DNA of 64,000 nucleotides from Comamonas testosteroni (GCF_003569915.1 NZ_KZ984448.1:62001-126000); one strand, 5' to 3'. Shown: positions 28,465-36,896, counted from the stretch's first letter. The notes: generated by a model from the sequence alone, not told the origin. Numbers and translations: made by a program.

Positions 28465-29436
28465 ATGTTCTCTGCTGCTGCCCCCGTCTATCAGATGACC
28501 GAGATGCAAGGCGCTCATGCCGTGGGCGCCTGGCAGCACTGGATGTCCACGCTCTATGGACTGGAGAGCGATGTCTATGGCGATCAGCATTTCTCGGCGC
28601 GGCTGGGCACCTTTGAGCTGGGAGTGGTGGGCATGACCAAGATCGAGGCCCAGCGCCACCGCGTGCGCCGCACCTCGGCCAGCATGGCCAGCCACAGCAC
28701 AGACTTTCTCAAGATCGTGGCGCCCTGGCAGGGCGAGGCCCGCGTTTGCCAGAACGGGCGCGAAGCCGTGGCGCGCAGCGGCCAATGGCTGATCTATGAC
28801 ACCACGCAGGAGTACGAAGTCCTCAACCCCGAGTGGTGCGAGCACCTGATCATCACCCTGCCCAAAAGCCGTTTTGAAGACCATGGCCGCGCCATCGATG
28901 GGCTGATGGGCGGTTATGTGGGCGGCAGTGAAGGCGTCTCGCGCATTGCGCTCGACATGATGCGCGGCACTTTTGCCGAATGCCGTGCGATGGGGCAGGG
29001 CCTGGCTCAGCATGTGACGGATTCGATGCTGCAACTGGTGCAGCTCTCGCTCTTGGACGCCTGTGGCCGCGCGGCCTCGCTAAGCACCAGCGAACTGCTG
29101 CTGGGCCGTATCAAAGCCTATGTGCGCCAACATCTGCGCGATCCGGGCTTGAACGTGGATGCCGTGGCTGCTGCGCTCAACTGCAGCAAGCGCCACCTCT
29201 ATAACGCGTTTGCAAACGAGGCGCTGTCCATCAGCCAGCATATCTGGGCCGAGCGCGTGGCCCTGTTCCAGCGCGAGCTGATCAACCCCGCCAACCGCCA
29301 CTGCACGCTGACCGAGCTGGCCCTTGCCAGCGGCTTCGCCAGCGGCGCGCATCTGAGTCGTCTGTTCAAGCAGCACACGGGGCAGACGCCTGCACAGTTC
29401 AGGGCAGGCATGTTGGGCTCCAAATTGCTCAATTAA
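28465..29436 (+). CDS. AraC family transcriptional regulator (FeaR-like)
   Basis: A 323-residue regulator. The N-terminal AraC-binding-like sensor domain (about 20-190; LKIVAPWQGEARVCQNGREA, GQWLIYDTTQEYEV) is followed by a C-terminal double HTH (about 215-320; NVDAVAAALNCSKRHLYNAF, then LTELALASGFASGAHLSRLF). ATG at 28465 has an AGGAGA ribosome site. It is divergent from the transporter operon and paralogous to the regulator at 33949-34899, sharing LKIVAPW and the LNCSKRHL recognition region. It probably activates the transporter/aldehyde dehydrogenase operon in response to an aromatic ligand. Confidence 0.93.
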   Translation: MFSAAAPVYQMTEMQGAHAVGAWQHWMSTLYGLESDVYGDQHFSARLGTFELGVVGMTKIEAQRHRVRRTSASMASHSTDFLKIVAPWQGEARVCQNGREAVARSGQWLIYDTTQEYEVLNPEWCEHLIITLPKSRFEDHGRAIDGLMGGYVGGSEGVSRIALDMMRGTFAECRAMGQGLAQHVTDSMLQLVQLSLLDACGRAASLSTSELLLGRIKAYVRQHLRDPGLNVDAVAAALNCSKRHLYNAFANEALSISQHIWAERVALFQRELINPANRHCTLTELALASGFASGAHLSRLFKQHTGQTPAQFRAGMLGSKLLN

Positions 29437-29439
29437 GAT

Positions 29440-29487
29440 AAAACATGCTTCAAGTCTATATATCAAATAGGTTTGTAGCTATCAATA
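29440..29487 (-). repeat. Family B AT-rich repeat between an araC-type gene and its terminator
   Basis: On the minus strand TATTGATAGCTACAAACCTA, then TTTGATATATAGACTTGAAG and CATGTTTTA. Same orientation and position relative to gene and terminator as the copy at 21896-21942. Confidence 0.8.
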
Positions 29488-29502
29488 GAGTAGCAATTCA
29501 AA

Positions 29503-29546
29503 AACAAAAAAGCCACCCGGCGTTTTCAAATCGGGTGGCTTTTTGT
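29503..29546 (+). terminator. Bidirectional terminator between the araC-type gene and pchF
   Basis: AAAAAAGCCACCCGG, loop CGTTTTCAAAT, CGGGTGGCTTTTTGTTTTT: 8-9 bp stem with A- and T-runs on each side. The stem sequence is the same as in the terminator at 21944. Confidence 0.9.
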
Positions 29547-29604
29547 TTTTCCGGCAAGCAAGGGCACAACGCTAAAACAAGCATGTCCCAGCACAGCAAC
29601 CGCC

Positions 29605-29698
29605 GTGCAAGGGCCGCCCCGCCGCACTGGCGGTGTCCCCCTCCGCGAAGCAGAGAGGGGGAAGGCGCGGGGCCGCCTAGGCGTAGCGCCTCAGGGGG
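29605..29698 (-). repeat. Family A GC-rich multi-hairpin repeat, copy 5 (after pchF)
   Basis: Begins 3 nt after the pchF stop codon. In gene sense: CCCCCTGA, an enlarged first stem (GGCGC ... GCGCC with inner GCCTAGGC), then CCCCCTC ... GAGGGGG, then a diverged third part (CACCGCCAGTGCGGCGGGGC) ending CCCTTGC like copies 1 and 2. Confidence 0.8.
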
Positions 29699-29701
29699 AG
29701 C

Positions 29702-31252
29702 TTAAATATCTATTCCGCATTTCCCAGGAGCCAGAATCCCATTAGGGTCCAGCGCCCGCTTGATCTTGCGCTCGATATCGCGCTTGACCGGGCCATAGCT
29801 CTGCGCCACACGTTCCTGGAAGGCCGTGTTCACGCGGTACACGGCATAGCCTTCCTTCTCGAACTCGTCCAGTAGCTCGGCAAAGCAGGCGTTGGCGCGC
29901 TTGGTTTCCTCTTCGTTGCTGCGGTCATACAGCACGTCGATGACGTGGTGCATATCGCGCCAGCCGACGATGAACTCGCCCACATAGTCCAGGCCATGCT
30001 TGTTGAGGATCTTCTTGGCCAGTGACTTCTGCTTGTCGCACTCGCTACCACGTGCTTGCGACACGGGTGCAAACCACATCGAGCCGCCACCCCCACGCCA
30101 GTTGTACAGGCCAAACTCCTGAAGATTGGGCACGCCGGACATGAGCTGGGCGCGGTACTTGAAGGGCTGGGTGTCACCGGCCATTTCTTCGGTGATGAGT
30201 CGGCCCTTGCCCAGCTTCTTGAGCGCGTCCTGCACGATCTTGAAGTTGACGTCCACCTGCTCCTTGGTGCCGTACAGCGCGGCGTACACATTCCAGGCAC
30301 CCAGATGCTTGTCCTTCTGGATCTGCTTGAGGATGGCGTCAGGCGTATGGCCGGGCGTGGTGATGTAGTCAGAGCGGCGCGTATTGCAGGTCGATGCTTC
30401 CCACAGAACGCCGGCAATCACCACCGAGTTGGGGATGACCTGGGCAATGCGCAGCGGACGGATGAATTCCACGATTTCGCTGATATCGCTTTCTTCATCA
30501 AACTGAATTTCCAGCGGCTTGAAGACGGGCGGCTTGGGCATCAGCCAGAAGCCCATCTTGGTGCAGATGCCGTAGTTGGACTGGGTGAACATGCCATCCA
30601 GCGTAGGGCCGTAACCCCACTTGAACACTTGCCAGGCCTTGTCGCCCTTGACGCCGCCCATGCCGGTGCGCAGCACATCGCCATTGGCCATCACCACTTC
30701 CATGCCGCACTGCATCATGAAGTGCTCGCCGTAGGGGGTGTAGCCCACGCCGCGGTCCATGGTGTTGCCCAGCGGGCCGGCGATGGCCGAAGGTGCTGAG
30801 AACGACAGCATCAGCGGAATCTTGTTCTCTTCCAGATAGTCGTAGAGCATCTGGTAAGTCACGCCGGGCTCGACCAGGGCCGTGCACAGCTCGGGGTCCA
30901 CGTGGAGGATCTTGTTCATCTTGCGCAGATCCAGCACCACCTGACCGCGCTGGCCCGGAGCGGCCGAGCCGTAGCCAAAGTTGCGGCCGGTGGAGATGGT
31001 CCACACAGGCACCTTGTGCTCGTTGCAGATCTTGACGACTTGCTGCACCTGCTCCACGGTGGTGGCGGTCACCACGGCAGAGGGTGTGTGCTCTTCCGTC
31101 GGCACAGCCATCATCACCTTGGTGTAGGGACGAACCAGCTCGTCCTTGATCATCACGTTTTCTTCGCCCAGGGCTTTCTTGAACTGGGCGATGGCCGCGT
31201 CAAAGCTGCTCTCGCTCATGCCCTTGGGCAGGGCCATGTATTTGCTTGTCAT
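29702..31252 (-). CDS. pchF: 4-cresol dehydrogenase (hydroxylating), flavoprotein subunit
   Basis: A 516-residue FAD enzyme of the vanillyl-alcohol oxidase/PCMH family. It has the FAD-binding PCMH domain (about 50-235; VWTISTGRNFGYGSAAPG, PSAIAGPLGNTMDRGVG) and the cap domain with FGLYNWRGGGGSMWFAP. The Tyr near residue 383 in that stretch sits where PchF of Pseudomonas putida has its FAD-linking Tyr384. The enzyme oxidises p-cresol to 4-hydroxybenzyl alcohol and then 4-hydroxybenzaldehyde, passing electrons to the PchC cytochrome. It is the last gene of pchA-pchC-pchX-pchF. Related VAO-type enzymes act on eugenol or alkylphenols, so the exact phenol could differ. Confidence 0.94.
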   Translation of the reverse strand: MTSKYMALPKGMSESSFDAAIAQFKKALGEENVMIKDELVRPYTKVMMAVPTEEHTPSAVVTATTVEQVQQVVKICNEHKVPVWTISTGRNFGYGSAAPGQRGQVVLDLRKMNKILHVDPELCTALVEPGVTYQMLYDYLEENKIPLMLSFSAPSAIAGPLGNTMDRGVGYTPYGEHFMMQCGMEVVMANGDVLRTGMGGVKGDKAWQVFKWGYGPTLDGMFTQSNYGICTKMGFWLMPKPPVFKPLEIQFDEESDISEIVEFIRPLRIAQVIPNSVVIAGVLWEASTCNTRRSDYITTPGHTPDAILKQIQKDKHLGAWNVYAALYGTKEQVDVNFKIVQDALKKLGKGRLITEEMAGDTQPFKYRAQLMSGVPNLQEFGLYNWRGGGGSMWFAPVSQARGSECDKQKSLAKKILNKHGLDYVGEFIVGWRDMHHVIDVLYDRSNEEETKRANACFAELLDEFEKEGYAVYRVNTAFQERVAQSYGPVKRDIERKIKRALDPNGILAPGKCGIDI

Positions 31253-31271
31253 GCTCTGCTTTCCTTGTTTC

Positions 31272-31781
31272 TCAGATCACGCAGCTGAAGGAAACGCGGG
31301 CTGCGTTGCCTGTGGCTGCTGTGATGGTGTTGCCTGTCCTGTTTGCATTTCCTGTGGCCAGCGACTGACCCAGTTGCTGCGCCCACTGGCTGGCGCCAGC
31401 GTCCACGCGGTGGTGCTCTACGCTAAGCACGCGTCCGCCTGCGGAGCGCACCAGGTCCAGCACCAGCGTGGCCGATGCGTCGTCGAGCAGGCCCACCAGC
31501 AGCGTGTCCTGGCCGTCGGCCAGCAACTGGCCCAGCTCGGTAAAGGCCTGGCTGTCCAGACCTTGCAGACCGGTATGAGCGCTGCGCTGGGCGCTGCCTT
31601 GAACACCGGTGATAAAGGCTGCTTCCAGTGCGGAGCCAGCCTGCGCAGAGGTCAGTGCCAGAACTTCGGCAGCGGCAGCCGCCTTGCTGGCGCTGCCTGC
31701 TGCATGGGCCCAGCCCATGCCGGAGACAGCCAGGCCGGCTGCGGCCAGACTTTTGAGTAGCGTGCGGCGATCGGTTTGCAT
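31272..31781 (-). CDS. pchX: PchX-like Tat-signal protein of unknown function
   Basis: A 169-residue protein with a twin-arginine-type signal (TDRRTLLKSLAAAGLAVSG, cleavage near AHAAG). The mature part has a Rossmann-like alternation (DTLLVGLLDDASATLVLDLV, then GGRVLSVEHHRVD), ending in ARVSFSCVI. It lies exactly between pchC and pchF, where pchX is found in known clusters. PchX has no established activity; a role in export or assembly of the flavocytochrome is only an inference. A GAGG ribosome site overlaps the end of pchC. Confidence 0.85.
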   Translation of the reverse strand: MQTDRRTLLKSLAAAGLAVSGMGWAHAAGSASKAAAAAEVLALTSAQAGSALEAAFITGVQGSAQRSAHTGLQGLDSQAFTELGQLLADGQDTLLVGLLDDASATLVLDLVRSAGGRVLSVEHHRVDAGASQWAQQLGQSLATGNANRTGNTITAATGNAARVSFSCVI

Positions 31782-31792
31782 ATTCGCCTCGC

Positions 31793-32113
31793 TTACTTCT
31801 TGGCAGCCGCTGCGGTCTTGGGCGCTTCTGTCTTGGACAGGTACTCGGCCAGGTCCTGCAGCGTGGCGTCGTCAATGTCGGTCACGCGGAACGCGGGCAT
31901 GGCGTTCATGCCGTTGCGCGCAATCACCACATAGGTGGCAGCGGGAAAGCCGCGCCCCTTGATGACGGGGCCGACGCCCGCTTCGTGGCACTTGGCGCAG
32001 GTCTTTTCGTAGAAGCGCTGGCCGGGGCCAATGCTCTGCGAGTCCGCTGCCGACGCAGCGAGCGAGAGGCCTGACAGCAGGGCAGCCAGGGTGAGCTGGG
32101 TGGCGTGTTTCAA
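31793..32113 (-). CDS. pchC: 4-cresol dehydrogenase cytochrome c subunit
   Basis: A 106-residue c-type cytochrome. I start it at TTG 32113: GGAG stands 7 nt upstream, and the product then begins with a proper signal peptide (KHATQLTLAALLSGLSLAAS, cleavage near SAAD); a longer ATG frame from 32242 runs back into pchA. Heme is bound by CAKCH (Cys39, Cys42, His43) with Met72 in NAMPAF as probable sixth ligand. It accepts electrons from PchF in the periplasm. It lies 37 bp after pchA and 11 bp before pchX. Confidence 0.93.
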   Translation of the reverse strand: MKHATQLTLAALLSGLSLAASAADSQSIGPGQRFYEKTCAKCHEAGVGPVIKGRGFPAATYVVIARNGMNAMPAFRVTDIDDATLQDLAEYLSKTEAPKTAAAAKK

Positions 32114-32150
32114 CGTGGTTCTCCGGTTATGTGTTTTTTGATCGCCAGAC

Positions 32151-33602
32151 TTAGAAGGGGTAATGGCGCGCTTCGGTTTGCAGGGTGATCCAGCGGGTTT
32201 CGGTAAACGCATCGATGCCAGCCTGCCCGCCAAAGTGGCCATAGCCGGAGTTCTTCACGCCGCCGAAAGGCATTTGTGCTTCGTCATGCACCGTGGGGCC
32301 GTTGACGTGGCAGATGCCCGCTTCAATGCGCGCCGCCACACGCCAGCCGCGTGCGGTGTCGCGGGTATAGACGGCCGAAGACAGACCGAATTCGTTGTCA
32401 TTGGCCATGGCAATGGCTTGCTCTTCGCCGCTGACGCGCACGATGGCTTTGACGGGAGCGAATGTCTCTTCGCGGAAGATGCGCATCTCGGGCGTCACGC
32501 CATCGATCAGCGTGGCGGGCATCAGCGTGTCGCTGGCCTTGCCGCCACAGAGAATCCTGGCGCCCTTGGCCACGGCATCGTCGATCAGCTCATTGACGCG
32601 GTGCACGGTGTTCATGTCCACGACGGAGCCCAGCACCACAGGGCCTTTGCGCGGGTCGCCCAGCGGCAGCGATGTGGCGCGGCCCACCAGCTTGGAGAGG
32701 AATTCATCGGCCACTGCGTTGTCCACGATGATGCGTTCGGTGGACATGCAGATCTGGCCCGAGTTGGCGAACGCGCCAAAGGTGCAGCCCGCCACGGCGG
32801 CATCGATATCGGCATCGTCCAGCACCAGGAAGGGGGCCTTGCCACCGAGTTCCAGAATCGCGGGCTTGAGATATTTGGCGCAGGTCTGGCCGATGATGCG
32901 GCCCACGCGCGTGGAGCCAGTGAAGTTCACGCGGCGCACAGCAGGGTGGGCCACCATGGCTTCAACCACGGCACCGGCGTCTTCGGGTGCATTGGTCACA
33001 AAGTTCACCACGCCAGGGGGCAGGCCGCCTTCCTGCAGCGCTTCAATGATCAGGCCGTGGGTGGCGGGGCACAGCTCCGAGCCCTTGAGGATCACGGTGT
33101 TGCCGCAGGCCAGGGGTGTGGCAATGGCGCGCACGGCCAGGATGATGGGTGCATTCCAGGGCGCAATGCCCAGTACCACACCTGCGGGCTGGCGCACGGC
33201 CATGGCCACGCTGCCGGGCACGTCGGAAGGAATGATCTGGCCGTTGATCTGCGTGGTCAGTGAAGCGGCTTCCAAAAACATATTCGCGGCCAGATGCACG
33301 TTAAAGCCTGCCCAGATGCCCGATGCGCCGGTCTCGGCAGCCATGGCTGCGGCAAAGGCTTCGGCCTTGGCTTCCAGCGCCTGAGATGCCTTCATCAGCA
33401 TCAGGCGGCGCTCTGTGGGGCCCAGTGCCGCCCAGGCGGGAAACGCTGCTTGCGCGGCTTCCACGGCGCGCACGGCGTCAGCCGTCGTTGCGGCAGGTGC
33501 ACGTGTGGCGACGGAGCCATCGAGCGGGTTCTTGCGCTCGAAGGTGGCGCCATTGCTGGCCTGTACGGCCTGGCCGCCGATGAGCATGGTTTGTTCAATC
33601 AT
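32151..33602 (-). CDS. pchA: 4-hydroxybenzaldehyde dehydrogenase
   Basis: A 483-residue aldehyde dehydrogenase, first gene of the pch cluster. It has GIAPWNAPIIL, FTGSTRVGR, catalytic Glu in LELGGKAPF and nucleophile Cys in SGQICMSTE. It would oxidise 4-hydroxybenzaldehyde made by PchCF to 4-hydroxybenzoate. A clear AAGGAAG ribosome site precedes ATG 33602. It is nearly identical over long stretches to the aldehyde dehydrogenase at 22006-23457, 9 kb away in the same orientation; divergent regulation may separate their roles. Confidence 0.93.
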   Translation of the reverse strand: MIEQTMLIGGQAVQASNGATFERKNPLDGSVATRAPAATTADAVRAVEAAQAAFPAWAALGPTERRLMLMKASQALEAKAEAFAAAMAAETGASGIWAGFNVHLAANMFLEAASLTTQINGQIIPSDVPGSVAMAVRQPAGVVLGIAPWNAPIILAVRAIATPLACGNTVILKGSELCPATHGLIIEALQEGGLPPGVVNFVTNAPEDAGAVVEAMVAHPAVRRVNFTGSTRVGRIIGQTCAKYLKPAILELGGKAPFLVLDDADIDAAVAGCTFGAFANSGQICMSTERIIVDNAVADEFLSKLVGRATSLPLGDPRKGPVVLGSVVDMNTVHRVNELIDDAVAKGARILCGGKASDTLMPATLIDGVTPEMRIFREETFAPVKAIVRVSGEEQAIAMANDNEFGLSSAVYTRDTARGWRVAARIEAGICHVNGPTVHDEAQMPFGGVKNSGYGHFGGQAGIDAFTETRWITLQTEARHYPF

Positions 33603-33948
33603 GGTCGCTTCCTTTGCTGGGCATCAGAAATTGATGCAGGTCTAAAGGTGCGAAGACAGCGGCACGGCTGCGCAGGCTTGTTGCGCTTTGGGCTTGTCTC
33701 CACCCTGTTGTTTGGGGTCTGCCTGAATCAGGTCTGTGCCAGATCGTAGAAAAGCGACGTCCAAGGCGCTGTGCTGTGGGTGCACAAACGGCTTGTCGAA
33801 TCGTGCATGAGGCAAGGGGTTTACCCTAGTGTTAAGAGTCCATGCTCGGGTTCTGGTTGGGCGCAAAGGCAGGAAAGCCGGTGCTTGCCGATAATGGTGC
33901 ATGGACTGTCGATACAGGCAGATAAGCGCACGATAAGGAGTCAAGGCA
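33603..33948. promoter_or_regulatory. Divergent control region between pchA and an araC-type regulator
   Basis: A gene-free 346-bp spacer between divergent genes. It contains a 9-bp perfect inverted repeat, AGTCCATGC at 33837-33845 and GCATGGACT at 33899-33907, 53 nt apart, close to the regulator start. It should carry the pch promoter on the minus strand. I could not assign -35/-10 hexamers with confidence. Confidence 0.55.
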
Positions 33949-34899
33949 ATGACCGCGCCAATGGTGCTGAGCACCGAAGGATTGCCCAAAAAGGAAACCG
34001 CGCCCGCCTGGCATGACTGGATGGCGCAGCTTTTTTCGGGGCTGGATACGGATCTGTATGGTGATACCCACTTTGATGGGCGTATCAACGTGTCCTATGC
34101 CGGGGATGTCATGCTGACCAAGCTCGAAGCCGATCGGCATCGCGTGATCCGCGACTCCCACCGTCTGCGCGACAGCGAGGCGGCTTATCTGAAGATTGTT
34201 GCGCCCTGGGAAGGGCATGCCCGGGTGCAGCAAAACGGTCAGCAGGCCAGTGTCAGCTGCGGCGATTGGGTGATTTACGACACCTCGCAGGCCTATGAGG
34301 TGGCCAACCCCTGTCATACCGAACACCTGATCATGATGGTGCCCAAGCAAAGCATTGCCGATCGCGGTTTGCGCCTTGACGGGCTAATGGCGCGCAGCCT
34401 CAGCGGCAGCAGCGGCATTGCCCGCATCGCGCTGCAGACCATGCGCAGCACCTATCAGGAGCTGGACAGCATGACCGCGCCGTTGGCCCGCCGTGCCGGG
34501 GAGTTGTTGGTGGATATGGTGCATCTGTCGCTGCAGGCCATGGCGGGTCAGACCACGGCGGTCACGCAAAAACAGGCGCTGTATGACCGCATCTGTGAGC
34601 ATGTGGCCAGCCATGTGCGTGACCCCGGCCTGTCGGTCGAGCAGGTCGCGCAGACCCTCAATTGCAGCAAGCGCCATCTGCACAACGCATTTGCGGGGCG
34701 CGAGCTGTCGCTGGGGGCCTTCATTCAGCAAAGCCGGCTGGAGCTGTGCATGCGGGAGCTACAGTCGCCCGCGCTTGCGCATCGCACCATCACCGAGATC
34801 GCCATGGATTGTGGCTTTGGCAACAGCGCGCATTTCAGCCGCGCCTTCAAGGCCTACGCCGGCATGTCCCCCAGCGATTACCGTGGACTGCGGGCTTGA
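33949..34899 (+). CDS. AraC family transcriptional regulator (FeaR-like), probable pch regulator
   Basis: A 316-residue regulator with the same layout as its paralogue at 28465-29436: sensor domain (about 20-185; LKIVAPWEGHARVQQNGQQA, GDWVIYDTSQAYEV) and a double HTH (LSVEQVAQTLNCSKRHLHNA, then ITEIAMDCGFGNSAHFSRAF). A ribosome site AAGGAG stands 9 nt upstream. It is divergent from pchACXF across a region with an inverted repeat, so it is the likely activator of pch genes. Confidence 0.92.
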   Translation: MTAPMVLSTEGLPKKETAPAWHDWMAQLFSGLDTDLYGDTHFDGRINVSYAGDVMLTKLEADRHRVIRDSHRLRDSEAAYLKIVAPWEGHARVQQNGQQASVSCGDWVIYDTSQAYEVANPCHTEHLIMMVPKQSIADRGLRLDGLMARSLSGSSGIARIALQTMRSTYQELDSMTAPLARRAGELLVDMVHLSLQAMAGQTTAVTQKQALYDRICEHVASHVRDPGLSVEQVAQTLNCSKRHLHNAFAGRELSLGAFIQQSRLELCMRELQSPALAHRTITEIAMDCGFGNSAHFSRAFKAYAGMSPSDYRGLRA

Positions 34900-34985
34900 A
34901 TGAGCGCTTCTTTGATCAGCGCCTGCATGCGTTATTGACGCTATAGGACAATGCAGTCCGTTGCTTTGACAGCAGGACTGTTTCC

Positions 34986-36110
34986 ATGGACATCAATACA
35001 CCGCTCACCTTGCTGGGTGGGCTCACGGCCTCTCAATTCATGCGCAAGCACTGGCACAAAAAGCCTTTGCTGGTGCGTCAGGCCATCCCGGGCTTCAAAG
35101 CCCCCATCCCGCGCGCGCGCTTGCTGGCCATGGCTGGCGAAGACGGCGTGGAGTCGCGCCTGATTCAGCAGCTCGGTGGCGATGAGTGGAAGCTCAGCCA
35201 CGGCCCGCTTTCGCGCCGCAGCCTGCCTGCGTTGACCAAACCCGGCTGGTCCGTGCTGGTGCAGGGCGTGGACATGCACGACGCCAAGGCGCATGAGTTG
35301 CTGCAGCAGTTCCGCTTTGTGCCCGAGGCGCGCTTGGACGATTTGATGATCAGCTTTGCCACCGACCAAGGTGGCGTCGGTCCGCACTTTGACAGCTATG
35401 ACGTGTTTTTGCTGCAGGCTCATGGCAAGCGCCGCTGGCGCATTGGCCGCCAGAAGGATTTGTCGCTGCAGCCTGGCAAGCCCCTGAAAATTCTCTCGAA
35501 CTTCGAGCCTGAAGAAGAGTTTGTGCTGGAGCCCGGTGACATGCTGTACCTGCCTCCCAAGTGGGCGCATGACGGCATTGCGGAAGGCGAGTGCATGACG
35601 TATTCCATCGGCTTTCGCTCGCCGGATCGTGGCGAGTTGGGGCGCGAGTTGCTGCTGCGCATGTCCGACGAGCCCGATGAACCGGAAAACCCCGTCATCT
35701 ATAAAGATCCCAAGCAGGAAGCTGTCAGCAGTCCCGCGCTGATTCCCGAGGGCATGTATGACTTTGCCCGTGAGGCCTTGAAGAAAGCCATGGCCGAGCC
35801 ACTGGCGCTGGAGCGCGCGCTGGGTGAATACCTGACAGAGCCCAAACCCAATGTGTGGTTCGAGCATGGCGATGAAAACGGCATGTTCGAAAGCGTCGTG
35901 CTGGATCGTCGCACCCGCATGATGTATGACGCAAAACATATTTTCATCAATGGTGAGAGCTATCTGGCGGGCGGTCGTGATGCCACGCTGATGCGCAAGC
36001 TGGCGGACACCAAAGCCTTGTCCCGCAAGGATCTGGCGGGTGCCAGCGATGATGCGCTGGAGCTGCTTTCCTCCTGGTTTGACGCTGGCTGGGTGCGCTC
36101 AGGCGACTGA
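34986..36110 (+). CDS. roxA: Ribosomal protein uL16 arginine 3-hydroxylase (cupin/JmjC)
   Basis: A 374-residue 2-oxoglutarate/Fe(II) oxygenase of the YcfD/RoxA type, acting on Arg of ribosomal protein L16 in the cytoplasm. The JmjC double-stranded beta-helix spans about 95-230 with HxD iron ligands in VGPHFDSYDVFLL and the distal His in PPKWAHDGIAEGE. A C-terminal winged-helix dimerisation region follows. The N-terminal TLLGGLTASQFMRKHWHKKP is the family start. It follows the AraC gene in the same direction but has its own 86-bp upstream spacer. Confidence 0.93.
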   Translation: MDINTPLTLLGGLTASQFMRKHWHKKPLLVRQAIPGFKAPIPRARLLAMAGEDGVESRLIQQLGGDEWKLSHGPLSRRSLPALTKPGWSVLVQGVDMHDAKAHELLQQFRFVPEARLDDLMISFATDQGGVGPHFDSYDVFLLQAHGKRRWRIGRQKDLSLQPGKPLKILSNFEPEEEFVLEPGDMLYLPPKWAHDGIAEGECMTYSIGFRSPDRGELGRELLLRMSDEPDEPENPVIYKDPKQEAVSSPALIPEGMYDFAREALKKAMAEPLALERALGEYLTEPKPNVWFEHGDENGMFESVVLDRRTRMMYDAKHIFINGESYLAGGRDATLMRKLADTKALSRKDLAGASDDALELLSSWFDAGWVRSGD

Positions 36111-36487
36111 AGGCGGTGGACTTGTAACCAAGACCATGCTAACTTATGGCTCTTGGCTTCATGCCGCCCCTGCAAGCTGTGCTTGTTTTGGTGATTCTGT
36201 AAAGAATCTTTAAAGCTGGGTCAGCAAATTGACAGGAATGAGTTTATGGTCCACAGTGTGGCTCATGGCAAGCGCAGGCTTGCCGGGTAAATAGACATCG
36301 CATTGATTTGTGCAGAATTGTTTGGATGCTGTCAGTGTTAGTCAGCAATGGGCAAAACTACCTATAATGCGAGTTGAGTCGAATTTACTGTTTGACCAGA
36401 TCTGCCAAAGCGATCAATAGCTGCAAAAGGCTGACCGTAATGGCAATCCACCTACTGTCTGCTGAACCTACTAACTAGGAAACTGTT
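36111..36487. promoter_or_regulatory. Long leader and promoter region of the Ala/Asn-repeat lipoprotein gene
   Basis: No coding frame is seen in this 377-bp AT-richer spacer. A perfect TATAAT -10 lies at 36363-36368 with no clear -35 at the normal distance, which would give a leader of about 115 nt. AGGAA at 36476-36480 is the ribosome site of the following gene. Confidence 0.45.
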
Positions 36488-36826
36488 ATGAAGAACTCTC
36501 TGATTCTGGCTACCGTGATCGCTGCTGCAGCTCTGGCCGCTTGCGGTGACAAGAAGGCTGAAGCTCCTGCTGCTCCCGCTCCTGCTGTGGAAGCTCCCGC
36601 TCCTGCTCCTGCTGCTGAAGCTCCTGCCGCAGCTCCTGCTGCTGAAGCCGCTAACAACGCTGCTGAAGCTGCTAACAACGCCGCTGCTGCTGCTAACAAC
36701 GCTGCTGAAGCTGCTGGCGCTGCCGTTGGCGCTGCTGCTGACAAGGCTGCTGAAGCCGCTAACAGCGCTGCTGACTCTGCCAAGTCGGCTGCTGACGCTG
36801 CTACCAGCGCTGCTACTGCCAAGTAA
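36488..36826 (+). CDS. Alanine-rich lipoprotein with A-A-N-N repeats
   Basis: A 112-residue lipoprotein. Lipobox LAAC places the acylated Cys at about residue 19. The mature part is an Ala/Pro/Glu linker (to about residue 55) followed by repeated AANNAAE heptads and related AADKAAEAANSAADS repeats, predicted as one long helix of Ala with regularly spaced polar residues. Alanine codons are almost all GCT, unlike the GCC/GCG-rich neighbours, which suggests very high expression. A two-hairpin terminator follows. It resembles small abundant Lpp-like or stress lipoproteins in composition only; function unknown. Confidence 0.85.
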   Translation: MKNSLILATVIAAAALAACGDKKAEAPAAPAPAVEAPAPAPAAEAPAAAPAAEAANNAAEAANNAAAAANNAAEAAGAAVGAAADKAAEAANSAADSAKSAADAATSAATAK

Positions 36827-36845
36827 TTCTCTGCATCCGCAGGCG

Positions 36846-36896
36846 AGAGGCTTCGGCCTCTTGCAAGAAAACCGCACTGAGGTGCGGTTTTTTTAT
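36846..36896 (+). terminator. Double-hairpin terminator after the Ala-rich lipoprotein gene
   Basis: AGAGGC-TTCG-GCCTCT (UUCG tetraloop) is followed by AACCGCAC-TGAG-GTGCGGTT and TTTTTT. Confidence 0.93.
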
